64,000 nucleotides of DNA from Bacteriovorax stolpii (GTDB lineage Bacteria > Bdellovibrionota > UBA2428), in contig CAMCVE010000011.1 of NCBI GenBank assembly GCA_945881775.1, positions 1 to 64,000 of the forward strand, given 5' to 3'. Every line of letters starts with the position of its first letter. Positions within the stretch are counted from its first letter, which is position 1. This document shows, in pieces, positions 44,632 through 53,089 of the stretch. The notes under the pieces are model-generated. The model was not told where the DNA came from. It made no database searches and saw only the letters and a list, made by a program, of their open reading frames with translations. The translations under genes were made by a program, and so were the position numbers.

Positions 44632-46791
44632 TTAAACAACAGGACCTGTGTCGTTGTTGGAGCCCTCGGCTCCACCATCGGAAACTTCTAGAATCAGCTG
44701 ATCATCGAGTTTTTTCTGAATCGCTTTCTGGGTTTCCTCGGCGGCCTTACGGTTGTTCAGATAAGAGCGGAAATGCTGTTCTATGCGCTCGCCAAATTCG
44801 TAGTTCGTCTTCGCCGCAAAGCTCCGATGAGCGATGTAGAGGAAGCTGAGCTCCGAGAGAGCGAGGCTCTGTGTTTCAGCGCGAAGTCCCGTGAGAGCAT
44901 CGTGACAGCTCTCAATTGTATCCCCAGTGCGTTTCTCCCAGCGACGGAAGAAGACATCGTGACGTGCGATATTGAGGCCCGCTTCGATCTCGACCATCTT
45001 CACTTCGGTTTCGCTCGTGCCCATGAACCAGAGAGTCGTTGCGCCAACGGCCCAACTGTAGCCCTTGAAGAGATCAGCCGTCTCGACGGGAACACCGAGG
45101 AAAGCATGCCCTAGGTCAAGTGCGGCAGCGGCCCAGCCCACCACAGGTAGCAGGTAAGTCGCTGTTGCACCGACGCGCGAGAGCGTGTCGACATAGATTT
45201 CGTCTTTGCGGTCCTGGTCGTCGGAGGCGCGGTACTCGATCACGCCCACGGTGATCTGCGTGGCAGCCACGACGAGCGTGAGAACACCGGTTGCCGTGCC
45301 GTTCTTAACGTACTTGTTGTTTTTAGCAGCAGCGAGAAGCTGCGTGGCTTTGGGGCTGAGAGTGCTCGTGACCTTCACGCCGACGTTCTGTAAGGAGACC
45401 ACGCCCTTCAACGCCCAAGCGACGGATTTGAGACCAGCGCCAATGGCGCCTGAGTTGGCGGTGCGAGCCATCTCATTGACGGCCTTGGCGGCTGTCGGAA
45501 GTGCCGCAAGAAGCTTCGCGAGCGAGAGGCTACCAAGCGACTGAAGTTTTCCGAGAGCAGGAATCGAGGCGGCAACTCCGCTTCCGATCTTCACGGCGCG
45601 GTCTGCGTCGCGAGCGATGGTGGCAGCCATCTGAAGCGTGCGAATCATCATCTGCTCTTCGCCGGAGACGGCACTGATCGCGTACAAGATCGTGCGGCCA
45701 CTGCCTTTGACGTCTTGGAGGCTCAGCTCAAGCCCGCTCTTGAGGAAGGGATTTCCACGTTGCTTGTCGATCAGATAGCCAAGGCGAATGCGAGTCTCGC
45801 CGTCTTTTTCGACGATCGCTTTATTGCCGAGCAAACTTTTGAGAGCCATGAGATCGTCGTTTCCAGGCTTGTCGCTTTGGCCGAGAGCCACTTTCAGACG
45901 CACACCTTTGAGGAAAGACTGAAGTTGGGGATCAAAGAGCGCTGTGCCCGGATCGACGATTGCTTGTGTGAGCATCGCAACAGGCAGGTAGCGGTTGTGC
46001 ACGCGGTTAGGAACTTCGTAGCGTTTGATGAGAGACTGCACCTCTTTGGTGATCTCTGCGATCGCAACGCCGCCATCAATGATTTCAGAGATGAAGCCGT
46101 TAGCTAATGAATAGCGCCGGGTTAAATCGCGGTCGTCGAGGTCAACCCCCAAAGCTGTTGTGTCGGGAGTCTGCTCCGATTCGTCTTTGTTCGGAAAGTC
46201 CGATTCGGCCTGGTCGCTGCGCTCACGACGAGCGCTCGCGATATTTTCAGCAGTGAGCGCGTAGAGATCGAAGGCGTAGGTTTCGTAAGCGGGATATTCA
46301 ATCTGGCCTTGAGCCTCGTTGCCGGGGAAGAAGTAACTCTTCAGAAGCATCTCAGCAAACATGACTTCCGAATCGGAACTCGTGTTGAGAGCGATACGCG
46401 AATCCATGATGGCTTCGTTGATGAGATAGCTCGCCTCGAGGAAGGGGCGCAGGAGATGGCGACCATTGAACGTTCGGCTGAACCAGCGGCCGGGCAAATA
46501 ACTCCTCACTTGGCCAGCGGCATTCTCAAGCTTCTTGCGCGCGACCTTCGAGAGTGTTTCGTCATTCTTGAGGACGTCGCGGAGGAGCTCGTAGGACTCG
46601 GGCCAGTTGCGGTAGTCCTCGAGCAAGACACGCGCGCGATAGACCTTCGAAAGCGATGACTCGAGCATCGATGTGTTGTTTAGAACCGCGCGTGATTCGG
46701 AACCCAGATCGTTCGCGTGAGCGGCTGGCCCCCCGAAGACTAGAGTGAAAAGAAGAAGCAGGAGGGTGACAGGACTTGTGCGTTTCGTCAT
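44632..46791 (-). CDS. Large exported protein with a central hydrophobic region
   Basis: 719 residues from the ATG at 46791, which opens a signal peptide (KRTSPVTLLLLLFTLVFGG, cleavage near AHAND); the longer frame to 46842 overlaps the promoter. The N-terminal 400 residues are helical and charged. Residues about 420-620 are strongly hydrophobic and glycine/alanine-rich (SGVAASIPALGKLQSLGSL; VVGWAAAALDLGHAFLGVP), resembling repeated membrane-inserting helices. The C-terminus is a coiled region (KAAEETQKAIQKKLDDQLIL). I know no family. The mix of signal peptide and late hydrophobic block is like some pore-forming or bilayer-associated proteins, which is speculation. Confidence 0.7.
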   Translation of the reverse strand: MTKRTSPVTLLLLLFTLVFGGPAAHANDLGSESRAVLNNTSMLESSLSKVYRARVLLEDYRNWPESYELLRDVLKNDETLSKVARKKLENAAGQVRSYLPGRWFSRTFNGRHLLRPFLEASYLINEAIMDSRIALNTSSDSEVMFAEMLLKSYFFPGNEAQGQIEYPAYETYAFDLYALTAENIASARRERSDQAESDFPNKDESEQTPDTTALGVDLDDRDLTRRYSLANGFISEIIDGGVAIAEITKEVQSLIKRYEVPNRVHNRYLPVAMLTQAIVDPGTALFDPQLQSFLKGVRLKVALGQSDKPGNDDLMALKSLLGNKAIVEKDGETRIRLGYLIDKQRGNPFLKSGLELSLQDVKGSGRTILYAISAVSGEEQMMIRTLQMAATIARDADRAVKIGSGVAASIPALGKLQSLGSLSLAKLLAALPTAAKAVNEMARTANSGAIGAGLKSVAWALKGVVSLQNVGVKVTSTLSPKATQLLAAAKNNKYVKNGTATGVLTLVVAATQITVGVIEYRASDDQDRKDEIYVDTLSRVGATATYLLPVVGWAAAALDLGHAFLGVPVETADLFKGYSWAVGATTLWFMGTSETEVKMVEIEAGLNIARHDVFFRRWEKRTGDTIESCHDALTGLRAETQSLALSELSFLYIAHRSFAAKTNYEFGERIEQHFRSYLNNRKAAEETQKAIQKKLDDQLILEVSDGGAEGSNNDTGPVV

Positions 46792-46812
46792 TGAAACCGC
46801 CTTTCCAGGCTG

Positions 46813-46842
46813 CTTATAGCGGAATGGCGCGCACCGCGTCAA
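46813..46842 (-). promoter_or_regulatory. Sigma-70 type promoter of the large exported protein gene
   Basis: On the minus strand TTGACG (46837-46842) and TATAAG (46813-46818) are separated by 18 bases, and the ATG is 22 bases further on. Confidence 0.65.
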
Positions 46843-47101
46843 AGACTTTTAACAAGGATGCATCCAATACAATCAATTATTTATAGCTAGAACGATGTCA
46901 AAATGGATGACCAGAAGCCCAGAGAAGCACACCTTGCCTCGCCTTAGCTTTTGCTGTCCGCTTCAGGAGACAGCAGAACAATGCGAAAATCACGGGAGAA
47001 TATTCCTCCTGCGAGAGCGACTTCGCAATAGAGGCATCAAGGGTAGAGAACGAGGGTGACGTCTTGCTTCTTTTGAATCACGAGGCCACCTAGCAGGGGA
47101 C
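46843..47101. other. Intergenic gap between mreB and the exported protein
   Basis: With the promoter region the gap runs from 46792 to 47101 (310 bases). The mreB-distal part is AT-rich (near 46870-46895). The stretch just after mreB on the minus strand contains two short reading segments in one frame, interrupted by a stop, with coding-like composition (for example LAGGIFSRDFRIVLLSP). They could be a decayed gene, but no family is recognised. No terminator with a T run was found after mreB. Confidence 0.35.
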
Positions 47102-48139
47102 TCAGTCGATCGTGACACCCTTGAGGTAGTCCATGTTCTCGAGTGCGAGGCCCGCGCCGAGAGCAACTGCCGCAAGCGGATCTTCTGCAAGGAAGACAGG
47201 AAGGCCGGTTTCTTCGCGCAAGAGCACGTCGAGGTTCTTCAAGAGAGAGCCTCCGCCCGCCATCACGATGCCCTTGTCGACAATGTCGGCTGCAAGCTCA
47301 GGAGGTGTGCGCTCAAGAGTGACCTTGACCGCTTCAACGATGCCGTTGACAGTCTCGGACATCGCTTCACGAATTTCGTCGGACGAAACTTCAATGGTCT
47401 TGGGAACGCCCGCAAGCAAATCGCGGCCTTTGACTTCCATGGAAGTTTCTTTGCCAACAGGATAAGCGTTGCCGATGGTTTTCTTGATCATCTCGGAAGT
47501 GCGCTCGCCGATGGCGAGATTGTACTTACGGCGAATGTAGTTAAGGATCGACTCGTTCATCTTGTCGCCGCCCACGCGCACGGACTTCGAGAACACGATG
47601 CCGCCGAGAGAAATCACCGCAACGTCTGTCGTGCCTCCGCCGATGTCAACGATCATGTTCCCGCTTGATTCGGTGATAGGAAGTCCTGCGCCGATAGCTG
47701 CGGCCATCGGTTGTTCGATCAGATAAACTTCGCGCGCGCTCGCCGAGAGCGCGGCTTCTTTAACGGCGCGCTTTTCGACTTCGGTGATTCCGTAGGGAAT
47801 CGAGATCATGATGCGCGGACGGAAGAGCGTCTTGTGCTGCTGCGCTTTTGCGATGAGCTGCTTGATCATCACCTGAGTGACTTCGAAGTCGGCGATGACA
47901 CCGTCTTTGAGCGGACGAATGGCCTGAATGTTTCCGGGAGTCCGGCCAAGCATTTCTTTGGCTGCTTGACCGACTTCGATGACTTTCTTCTGGCCGCGAT
48001 TATCGCGAAGGATGGCGACCACACTGGGCTCGTTGACGACGATGCCGAGGCCCTTTACGTACACCAAAGTGTTCGCGGTGCCCAGATCGATGGCGATGTC
48101 GTTGCTCAAAACGCCCTTAAAGGAGTTCCATAGTTTCAT
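47102..48139 (-). CDS. mreB: Rod shape-determining protein MreB
   Basis: 345 residues of actin-like fold: phosphate 1 [16 protein letters not shown], connect [15 protein letters not shown], phosphate 2 [17 protein letters not shown] and adenosine motif [14 protein letters not shown]. Full length compared with other MreB proteins. It forms membrane-bound filaments directing lateral wall synthesis. mreC and mreD do not follow, since the next gene on this strand is the unrelated exported protein. That separation from mreCD is less common. The gene runs from an ATG divergent from the TPR gene across about 185 bases. Confidence 0.98.
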   Translation of the reverse strand: MKLWNSFKGVLSNDIAIDLGTANTLVYVKGLGIVVNEPSVVAILRDNRGQKKVIEVGQAAKEMLGRTPGNIQAIRPLKDGVIADFEVTQVMIKQLIAKAQQHKTLFRPRIMISIPYGITEVEKRAVKEAALSASAREVYLIEQPMAAAIGAGLPITESSGNMIVDIGGGTTDVAVISLGGIVFSKSVRVGGDKMNESILNYIRRKYNLAIGERTSEMIKKTIGNAYPVGKETSMEVKGRDLLAGVPKTIEVSSDEIREAMSETVNGIVEAVKVTLERTPPELAADIVDKGIVMAGGGSLLKNLDVLLREETGLPVFLAEDPLAAVALGAGLALENMDYLKGVTID

Positions 48140-48324
48140 GTTTACACGTTACGTTAAAACGCCAAGATCCTTCAACCCTTGGTAAAAATTTGCGCAAAGC
48201 ATAATGCGGGGAATCATAGAATCCGCAAGATTCTCAAAAAAACCGTTGCCCTTACGCCGAAACTCGAAAAAGCGACGTGCCGCTGACATCGGCCGTCGCC
48301 GCTTTCCCTGCTATCCTTAAGGCC

Positions 48325-49029
48325 ATGGCGCGCAGCTTTTCCGGTCGATTTCTCATTCTCGGGATCGTCACTCTACCCTGGGGAGTGGTCGCCTCCGCGG
48401 TCAAAACGCCCACCGAGCGCGGCGACAAGCTCCTGAGGCAGGCGGCCTGTGAAAACTTGCCCCAAAAATCGAGCGAGGATCTGTGGCGGGTTGCTGAGTG
48501 TTTTCGAAAAGAGGGCGACCCCAAGCAGGCCGTAGCCAGCCTGCGAGAGATTGTGCGCAAGGATCCGCGCGAGCTCGAGGCTTCGTTCATCGCAGCCTGG
48601 CTTCTATGGGAAGACGGGCACCGCCGGGGCGGACGCGAGGAACAAGACAAGACCCGCGAGGCCCTTGAGGAATTAAAGTCTGCACGGGTGAACAATCCGA
48701 GTCACTGGCTCATGGACACGGAGCTCGGGGATTTCTACCTGCTGAGACTCAAAGCACCCGAACTCGCCTTTCCGGAATACATCAAAGCGCGCAGTCACTA
48801 CGACGGCGACTTTGCCCGCAACGTCGAGAACGCGAGTCCTGGCCGCAAAGCATCGATTGAAAACCGTATCGCCCGCACAGCCGATATGATCGGACGCAAA
48901 GGCGAATCTGTTGAAGCGAGTTGCCGAGCCCTTTTCTTCGATCCCGACGACAAAGAGGCCTTAGCGCGGATTGAAAGACTTTCCGGTTCTTGCGAGCGCA
49001 AAGGCATCAAAGACCCTCGCTCGAAATAA
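48325..49029 (+). CDS. Exported TPR-like protein
   Basis: 234 residues from the ATG at 48325, where a hydrophobic signal (RFLILGIVTLPWGVVASA) begins. The mature part has TPR-type helices (SEDLWRVAECFRKEGDPKQAVASLREIVRKDP; GRKGESVEASCRALFFDPDDKEAL), probably a periplasmic scaffold. It has about three repeats. It lies 12 bases before the MFS transporter gene and is likely in one operon with it. Partner unknown. Confidence 0.72.
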   Translation: MARSFSGRFLILGIVTLPWGVVASAVKTPTERGDKLLRQAACENLPQKSSEDLWRVAECFRKEGDPKQAVASLREIVRKDPRELEASFIAAWLLWEDGHRRGGREEQDKTREALEELKSARVNNPSHWLMDTELGDFYLLRLKAPELAFPEYIKARSHYDGDFARNVENASPGRKASIENRIARTADMIGRKGESVEASCRALFFDPDDKEALARIERLSGSCERKGIKDPRSK

Positions 49030-49041
49030 AGGCGGTCCCAG

Positions 49042-50295
49042 GTGCAGCTTCGCTCCGAGAGAACTCTCATCGCTCTTCTGGCGGCGGTCCAGTTTACCCA
49101 TATTCTGGATTTCGTGATCATGATGCCGCTCGGCCCCCAGCTGATGCGCGCCTTTGCGATCGACGCAAAAGCCTTCTCGGTCCTTGTTTCAAGCTACACT
49201 TTTAGCTCGGCGGTTTTTGGAATCATCGGCGCCTTCATCATTGACCGATTCGATCGCAAACACGCGCTCTTGTTTGCATTTGCAGGATTCCTGATTGGCA
49301 CCTTGCTCTGCGCTCTTGCGCCAAGCTTTGAAACGCTTCTTGGAGCTCGCATTTTTGCGGGCGCTTTTGGTGGAGTCGTCAATACCTTGGTCTTCACGAT
49401 CGTCGGTGACACCGTGCCTGAAATGAGGCGCGGTCGTGCCACAGGCACGATCATGGCGTCATTCTCGGTGGCGAGCGTGGTCGGCATTCCAATCGGGCTC
49501 TACATGGCGAGCGTTTTTAGTTGGCATGCTCCTTTTTTTGCACTCGCCTTCGGGGGATTTCTCACGTGGATTCTCTTTTCTGTAAAAATGCCTTCGATGC
49601 GCGAACACATCGGAACAAGTTCCAACAAACCACTCGACCGAAGCCAGAATTGGCGTGAAGAACTTTCACGATTTGCAAGCGTACTTGGCGAGGCAAATCA
49701 TCAACGCGCCTTTGCACTCACGACCTGCCTGATGTTCGCAGCATTTTCGATTATTCCGCTCCTAAGCCCTTACGTCGTCGGCAACGCTGGCTTGCCCGAA
49801 AAAAATCTTCCCCTGATCTATCTTTGTGGAGGAGCATGCACCTTCTTCACGTCGAGAATTTTTGGAGGACTGGCAGATCGTTACGGAAAATATCCCGTGT
49901 TTTTCGTACTTGCGTCTGCATCGCTCGTTCCAATTTTCCTCGTTACGCGTCTTGGCCCTTCTCCGGTCGCCGTGATTCTTGTTACAACGACTTTGTTTAT
50001 GGTCTTAGTTTCGGGACGCTTTGTGCCAGCCATGGCACTCATCACTTCAAGCGCCAATCCGGCTAAGCGCGGCAGCTTTATGAGCGTCAACAATGCCATC
50101 CAGCATCTTTCGTCGGGACTCGCTTCGCTTTCGGCTGGAGCGCTCATGACGACAACAGCCTCCGGTGGGCTCGTCGGCTTCGAAAAAGTCGGCTATCTCG
50201 CTCTTGGAATGACAGTACTGAGCCTCTATCTCGCGAGGCGTATTCGAAGCGGGTCGCTCAGCGCCCCTGCAGGGCACGATCAAGGTGATGTGTGA
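49042..50295 (+). CDS. Major facilitator superfamily transporter
   Basis: 417 residues from a GTG start. About 12 membrane helices, with the loop 2-3 motif GAFIIDRFDRKHALL (motif A G-x3-D-R-x-x-R-K/R type) and a second copy FGGLADRYGKYPVFF between helices 8 and 9. AYMASVFSWHAPF-like region in helix 5 supports drug-H+ antiporter-like 12-helix families. It should export or import a small solute using protons. The Gly/Ser-rich helices give no substrate hint. It follows the TPR gene directly. Confidence 0.88.
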   Translation: MQLRSERTLIALLAAVQFTHILDFVIMMPLGPQLMRAFAIDAKAFSVLVSSYTFSSAVFGIIGAFIIDRFDRKHALLFAFAGFLIGTLLCALAPSFETLLGARIFAGAFGGVVNTLVFTIVGDTVPEMRRGRATGTIMASFSVASVVGIPIGLYMASVFSWHAPFFALAFGGFLTWILFSVKMPSMREHIGTSSNKPLDRSQNWREELSRFASVLGEANHQRAFALTTCLMFAAFSIIPLLSPYVVGNAGLPEKNLPLIYLCGGACTFFTSRIFGGLADRYGKYPVFFVLASASLVPIFLVTRLGPSPVAVILVTTTLFMVLVSGRFVPAMALITSSANPAKRGSFMSVNNAIQHLSSGLASLSAGALMTTTASGGLVGFEKVGYLALGMTVLSLYLARRIRSGSLSAPAGHDQGDV

Positions 50296-50373
50296 GTCGG
50301 GCGCCGCGATATCGACGACCTCAGGCCCGTAGTTGCTAAAATACGAATGACTTTATGTCTTTCGTATCAGTCG

Positions 50374-52989
50374 TTAAGCAAAAGGTAATGAGATGTTTTC
50401 TAAGGCGCGAGTGCGCAGCTCTTCGAGCAGGCTCCAAGCCGCTTTTGGGCTCAATGCTTCCAAATCCGTAGAGAGAATCTGTTCTTGGAGCTCCTTGAGA
50501 CGCTGAAATTCATCGTTATCCAGAGAGGGGGTCACGGAAAAAAGACTCAGCTGATCTTTGGTTTCGCTCCCGGCTTTTTCGAGTGCAGAAAGTCGATCCA
50601 GCTCCTTCTGCGCTCTCGACAGAAGCGACTGAGGCAAGCCGGCCCATTTGGCTACGTAGAGACCATAACTGCTCTCAGCGGCTGCACGCACGAGTTTGCG
50701 CAGGAACACGAGGTCCCCTTTCCACTCGCGAATCCCCATACTGGCGTTGAAGGCTTGAGGGAGGCGAGCGGCGTCTTCTGAGAGTTCGTGATAATGTGTC
50801 GCAAAAATACACAAGGATTGAACACGGTCGTGCAAGTGCTCAAGAACCGCGCGAGCAATGGAGAGTCCATCGGTGGTTGAGGTGCCGCGACCGATTTCGT
50901 CGATCAGCACGAAACTTCTTTCGTCGGCCTCGCGCAAAATCGCTGCGGTCTCCTTCATCTCGACCATGAAAGTCGACTCACCCGCAAGAATGCGGTCACT
51001 GGCACCCATGCGACTGAAAAAACCCGAACAAGCAACAAAGCGCATTGAGCGCGCAGGCACCTGGAAGCCGCATTGAGCCAGCAAAAGACAAAGTCCCGTT
51101 TGGCGCATGAGCGTGGATTTCCCGGCCATGTTGGGTCCAGTAAGGAGCAGGAGACGCTCCGTGCGCGCATCGAGAGATAGTGAATTGGGAACAAAATCTT
51201 TGTAGAGCGCCTCCAGGATCGGATGGCGCGCCTCTTCGATGTCGAAGAAAACCTGAGTTGACTCTACGGCCACAGGTTCTGACCACGGACCATACGCAGA
51301 GAGCGAACGGACCGAGTGTTTGACGCCAGCAAGGGCGTCGACAAACGAGAAAGTCTCAACAAAAACACGAAGCGCAGCGTCCAGAGACAATATCGAGTCA
51401 ACAAGTTCGCCTACGATCTTTAGGGCGCGAGCCTCCGCCCTTGAGGAGGCCGACAAAATTTCGCGTTCGCGTTCGCGAAGCTCCAAAGTCGAGAAACGCT
51501 CACCACCAACGGTCGTCTGCTTGCGTTCGAAATGCACTGGCACCTTAGTGAGATGAGTCTTGGTGATCTCGATGTAATAACCAAAGACGCGGTTTGAGCG
51601 CACTTTGAGCGAAGCGATCTGAGTCTCTGAGCGCAAGCGTTCTTCGTAGTTGTGAAGCCAAGTTTCACTCTCGATATTGAGCGTTTGAAGCCGATCAAAT
51701 TCGGCATCAAATCCTGTGCGAATAAGCTCAACAGGCGAAAGCCCCTTTCGAAGTTCGACGTCGTCTTTGAGTGCGCGACGCAACTCGGCGCAAAGATCAC
51801 CCAGAGGAGCAAAAATTGCGGGACCCGCGCTGAGCGTTTCACTCTGAAGCAGAGCCCGCCAATCATCGCTTCCAAGATCGACACCCGACAAGGCTTTAAG
51901 TGCGGCGCCGAGAGAATTGCGAAAGCGCAGAAGCTCGAGTGGCTGAGCCACTCCAACGCGGAAGCGCCCCAAGAGACGCTCAAAATCGTAGACCTCACGC
52001 GAGCCTTCCAGGAATTTTTGTTCATCCAGAGCTTCACGGAGAACCTTTTGCCTTAAGCCAATACGAGAGGCGCTGGCTAGCGGACGCGAGAGGATTTGCC
52101 GCAAGCAGCGGGACCCGACAACGCTCCCGCAGGAATCGAGAAGCTCATAGAGCTCCGGAAACACGGCCCACTGCTCGAGCACGCTTTGCGAGATATGGGC
52201 GTATTCGGGATGATGCGCCCCCGAGAGCGCCGCGAGTCCTTTGGCCTCGGGAAGCAGTCTCTGAAGAGCCTCGTGCGAAAGACGCTGCGTATAGGCAAGA
52301 TACTCTTCGAGATTCTTACGAGCGTCGTTCGTGCCCCATGAGGTCCAGTGACATTTGCGAAGTCCCGCATCCTCAGGATCGAGCTCCCAAGCTTTGAGTT
52401 GCAGCGGATCGCTGAGCCAGGTCGACTCAATCAGGATCTCCTTGGGCGCGAGTCGACGAACGAGATCCATCAACGAGGAGGGGGTGTCGAGAGATCCTTC
52501 AAAGAGTTTCGCTCCGAGTAAATCAAAGACCAGCACATCGACAGCTTTGGATCGCGCCTTGCGCGCCATCGAAACAAGCCAGTGCGGTTCGCGCCCATTG
52601 AGACGCTCAAAATCGATCGGCAAACCGGGTGTGAGGATTCGCACGATCTTGCGATCAACAAGCTTCTTGCCAGTGTCTTCTAGGTCTTCGACCTGATCGG
52701 CGATGGCGATCTTATGGCCCTGGGCAAGAATCTTTTCGATGTAGTTTTCAAGTGCATGCGCGGGCACGCCGCACATCGGGATCGGTTCGGGGTGGTTCTT
52801 GTTGCGAGCTGTGAGTTGAACTTCGAGGATCGGAGCCGCCTTGAGGGCGTCGTCGCCAAAGAGTTCGTAGAAATCTCCCAGTCGGAAAAAGAGCAGTGCT
52901 TGTGGAGCTTCGTCTTTGAGACGCCAAAACTGTTCGTAGAGCGGCGTTTTCCAGGCCGAAGCCTGGCGATCGGGGGACTGACTCAGCAT
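50374..52989 (-). CDS. mutS: DNA mismatch repair protein MutS
   Basis: 871 residues from the ATG at 52989, the usual N-terminus start (TPLYEQFWRLKDEAPQ). The mismatch-binding Phe-x-Glu motif is in FFRLGDFYELFGDDA. The connector and clamp domains lead to the ATPase with Walker A TGPNMAGKSTLMRQTG, Walker B FVLIDEIGRGTSTTDG, and the His in FATHYHELS. MutS recognises mismatches and starts repair with MutL. The final segment (after SKAQKELDRL-type region) holds the dimerisation helix-turn-helix. No gene on this strand is near it; MutL is not in this window. Confidence 0.98.
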   Translation of the reverse strand: MLSQSPDRQASAWKTPLYEQFWRLKDEAPQALLFFRLGDFYELFGDDALKAAPILEVQLTARNKNHPEPIPMCGVPAHALENYIEKILAQGHKIAIADQVEDLEDTGKKLVDRKIVRILTPGLPIDFERLNGREPHWLVSMARKARSKAVDVLVFDLLGAKLFEGSLDTPSSLMDLVRRLAPKEILIESTWLSDPLQLKAWELDPEDAGLRKCHWTSWGTNDARKNLEEYLAYTQRLSHEALQRLLPEAKGLAALSGAHHPEYAHISQSVLEQWAVFPELYELLDSCGSVVGSRCLRQILSRPLASASRIGLRQKVLREALDEQKFLEGSREVYDFERLLGRFRVGVAQPLELLRFRNSLGAALKALSGVDLGSDDWRALLQSETLSAGPAIFAPLGDLCAELRRALKDDVELRKGLSPVELIRTGFDAEFDRLQTLNIESETWLHNYEERLRSETQIASLKVRSNRVFGYYIEITKTHLTKVPVHFERKQTTVGGERFSTLELREREREILSASSRAEARALKIVGELVDSILSLDAALRVFVETFSFVDALAGVKHSVRSLSAYGPWSEPVAVESTQVFFDIEEARHPILEALYKDFVPNSLSLDARTERLLLLTGPNMAGKSTLMRQTGLCLLLAQCGFQVPARSMRFVACSGFFSRMGASDRILAGESTFMVEMKETAAILREADERSFVLIDEIGRGTSTTDGLSIARAVLEHLHDRVQSLCIFATHYHELSEDAARLPQAFNASMGIREWKGDLVFLRKLVRAAAESSYGLYVAKWAGLPQSLLSRAQKELDRLSALEKAGSETKDQLSLFSVTPSLDNDEFQRLKELQEQILSTDLEALSPKAAWSLLEELRTRALENISLPFA

Positions 52990-53089
52990 GGCCGCTTTAT
53001 AGGCGGCCCCTGCGTTTTGGACAAGCTTTTGAGAGGGAGCCGCAAGCCAGCGACTCAAATCAACAACCTAGGCTCTGTTGGGGTCGTGC

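Noticed and set aside
46895-47059. Small plus-strand frame of about 54 codons between mreB and the exported protein gene
   Set aside because: No ribosome site and cysteine/arginine-rich composition without pattern; likely chance.
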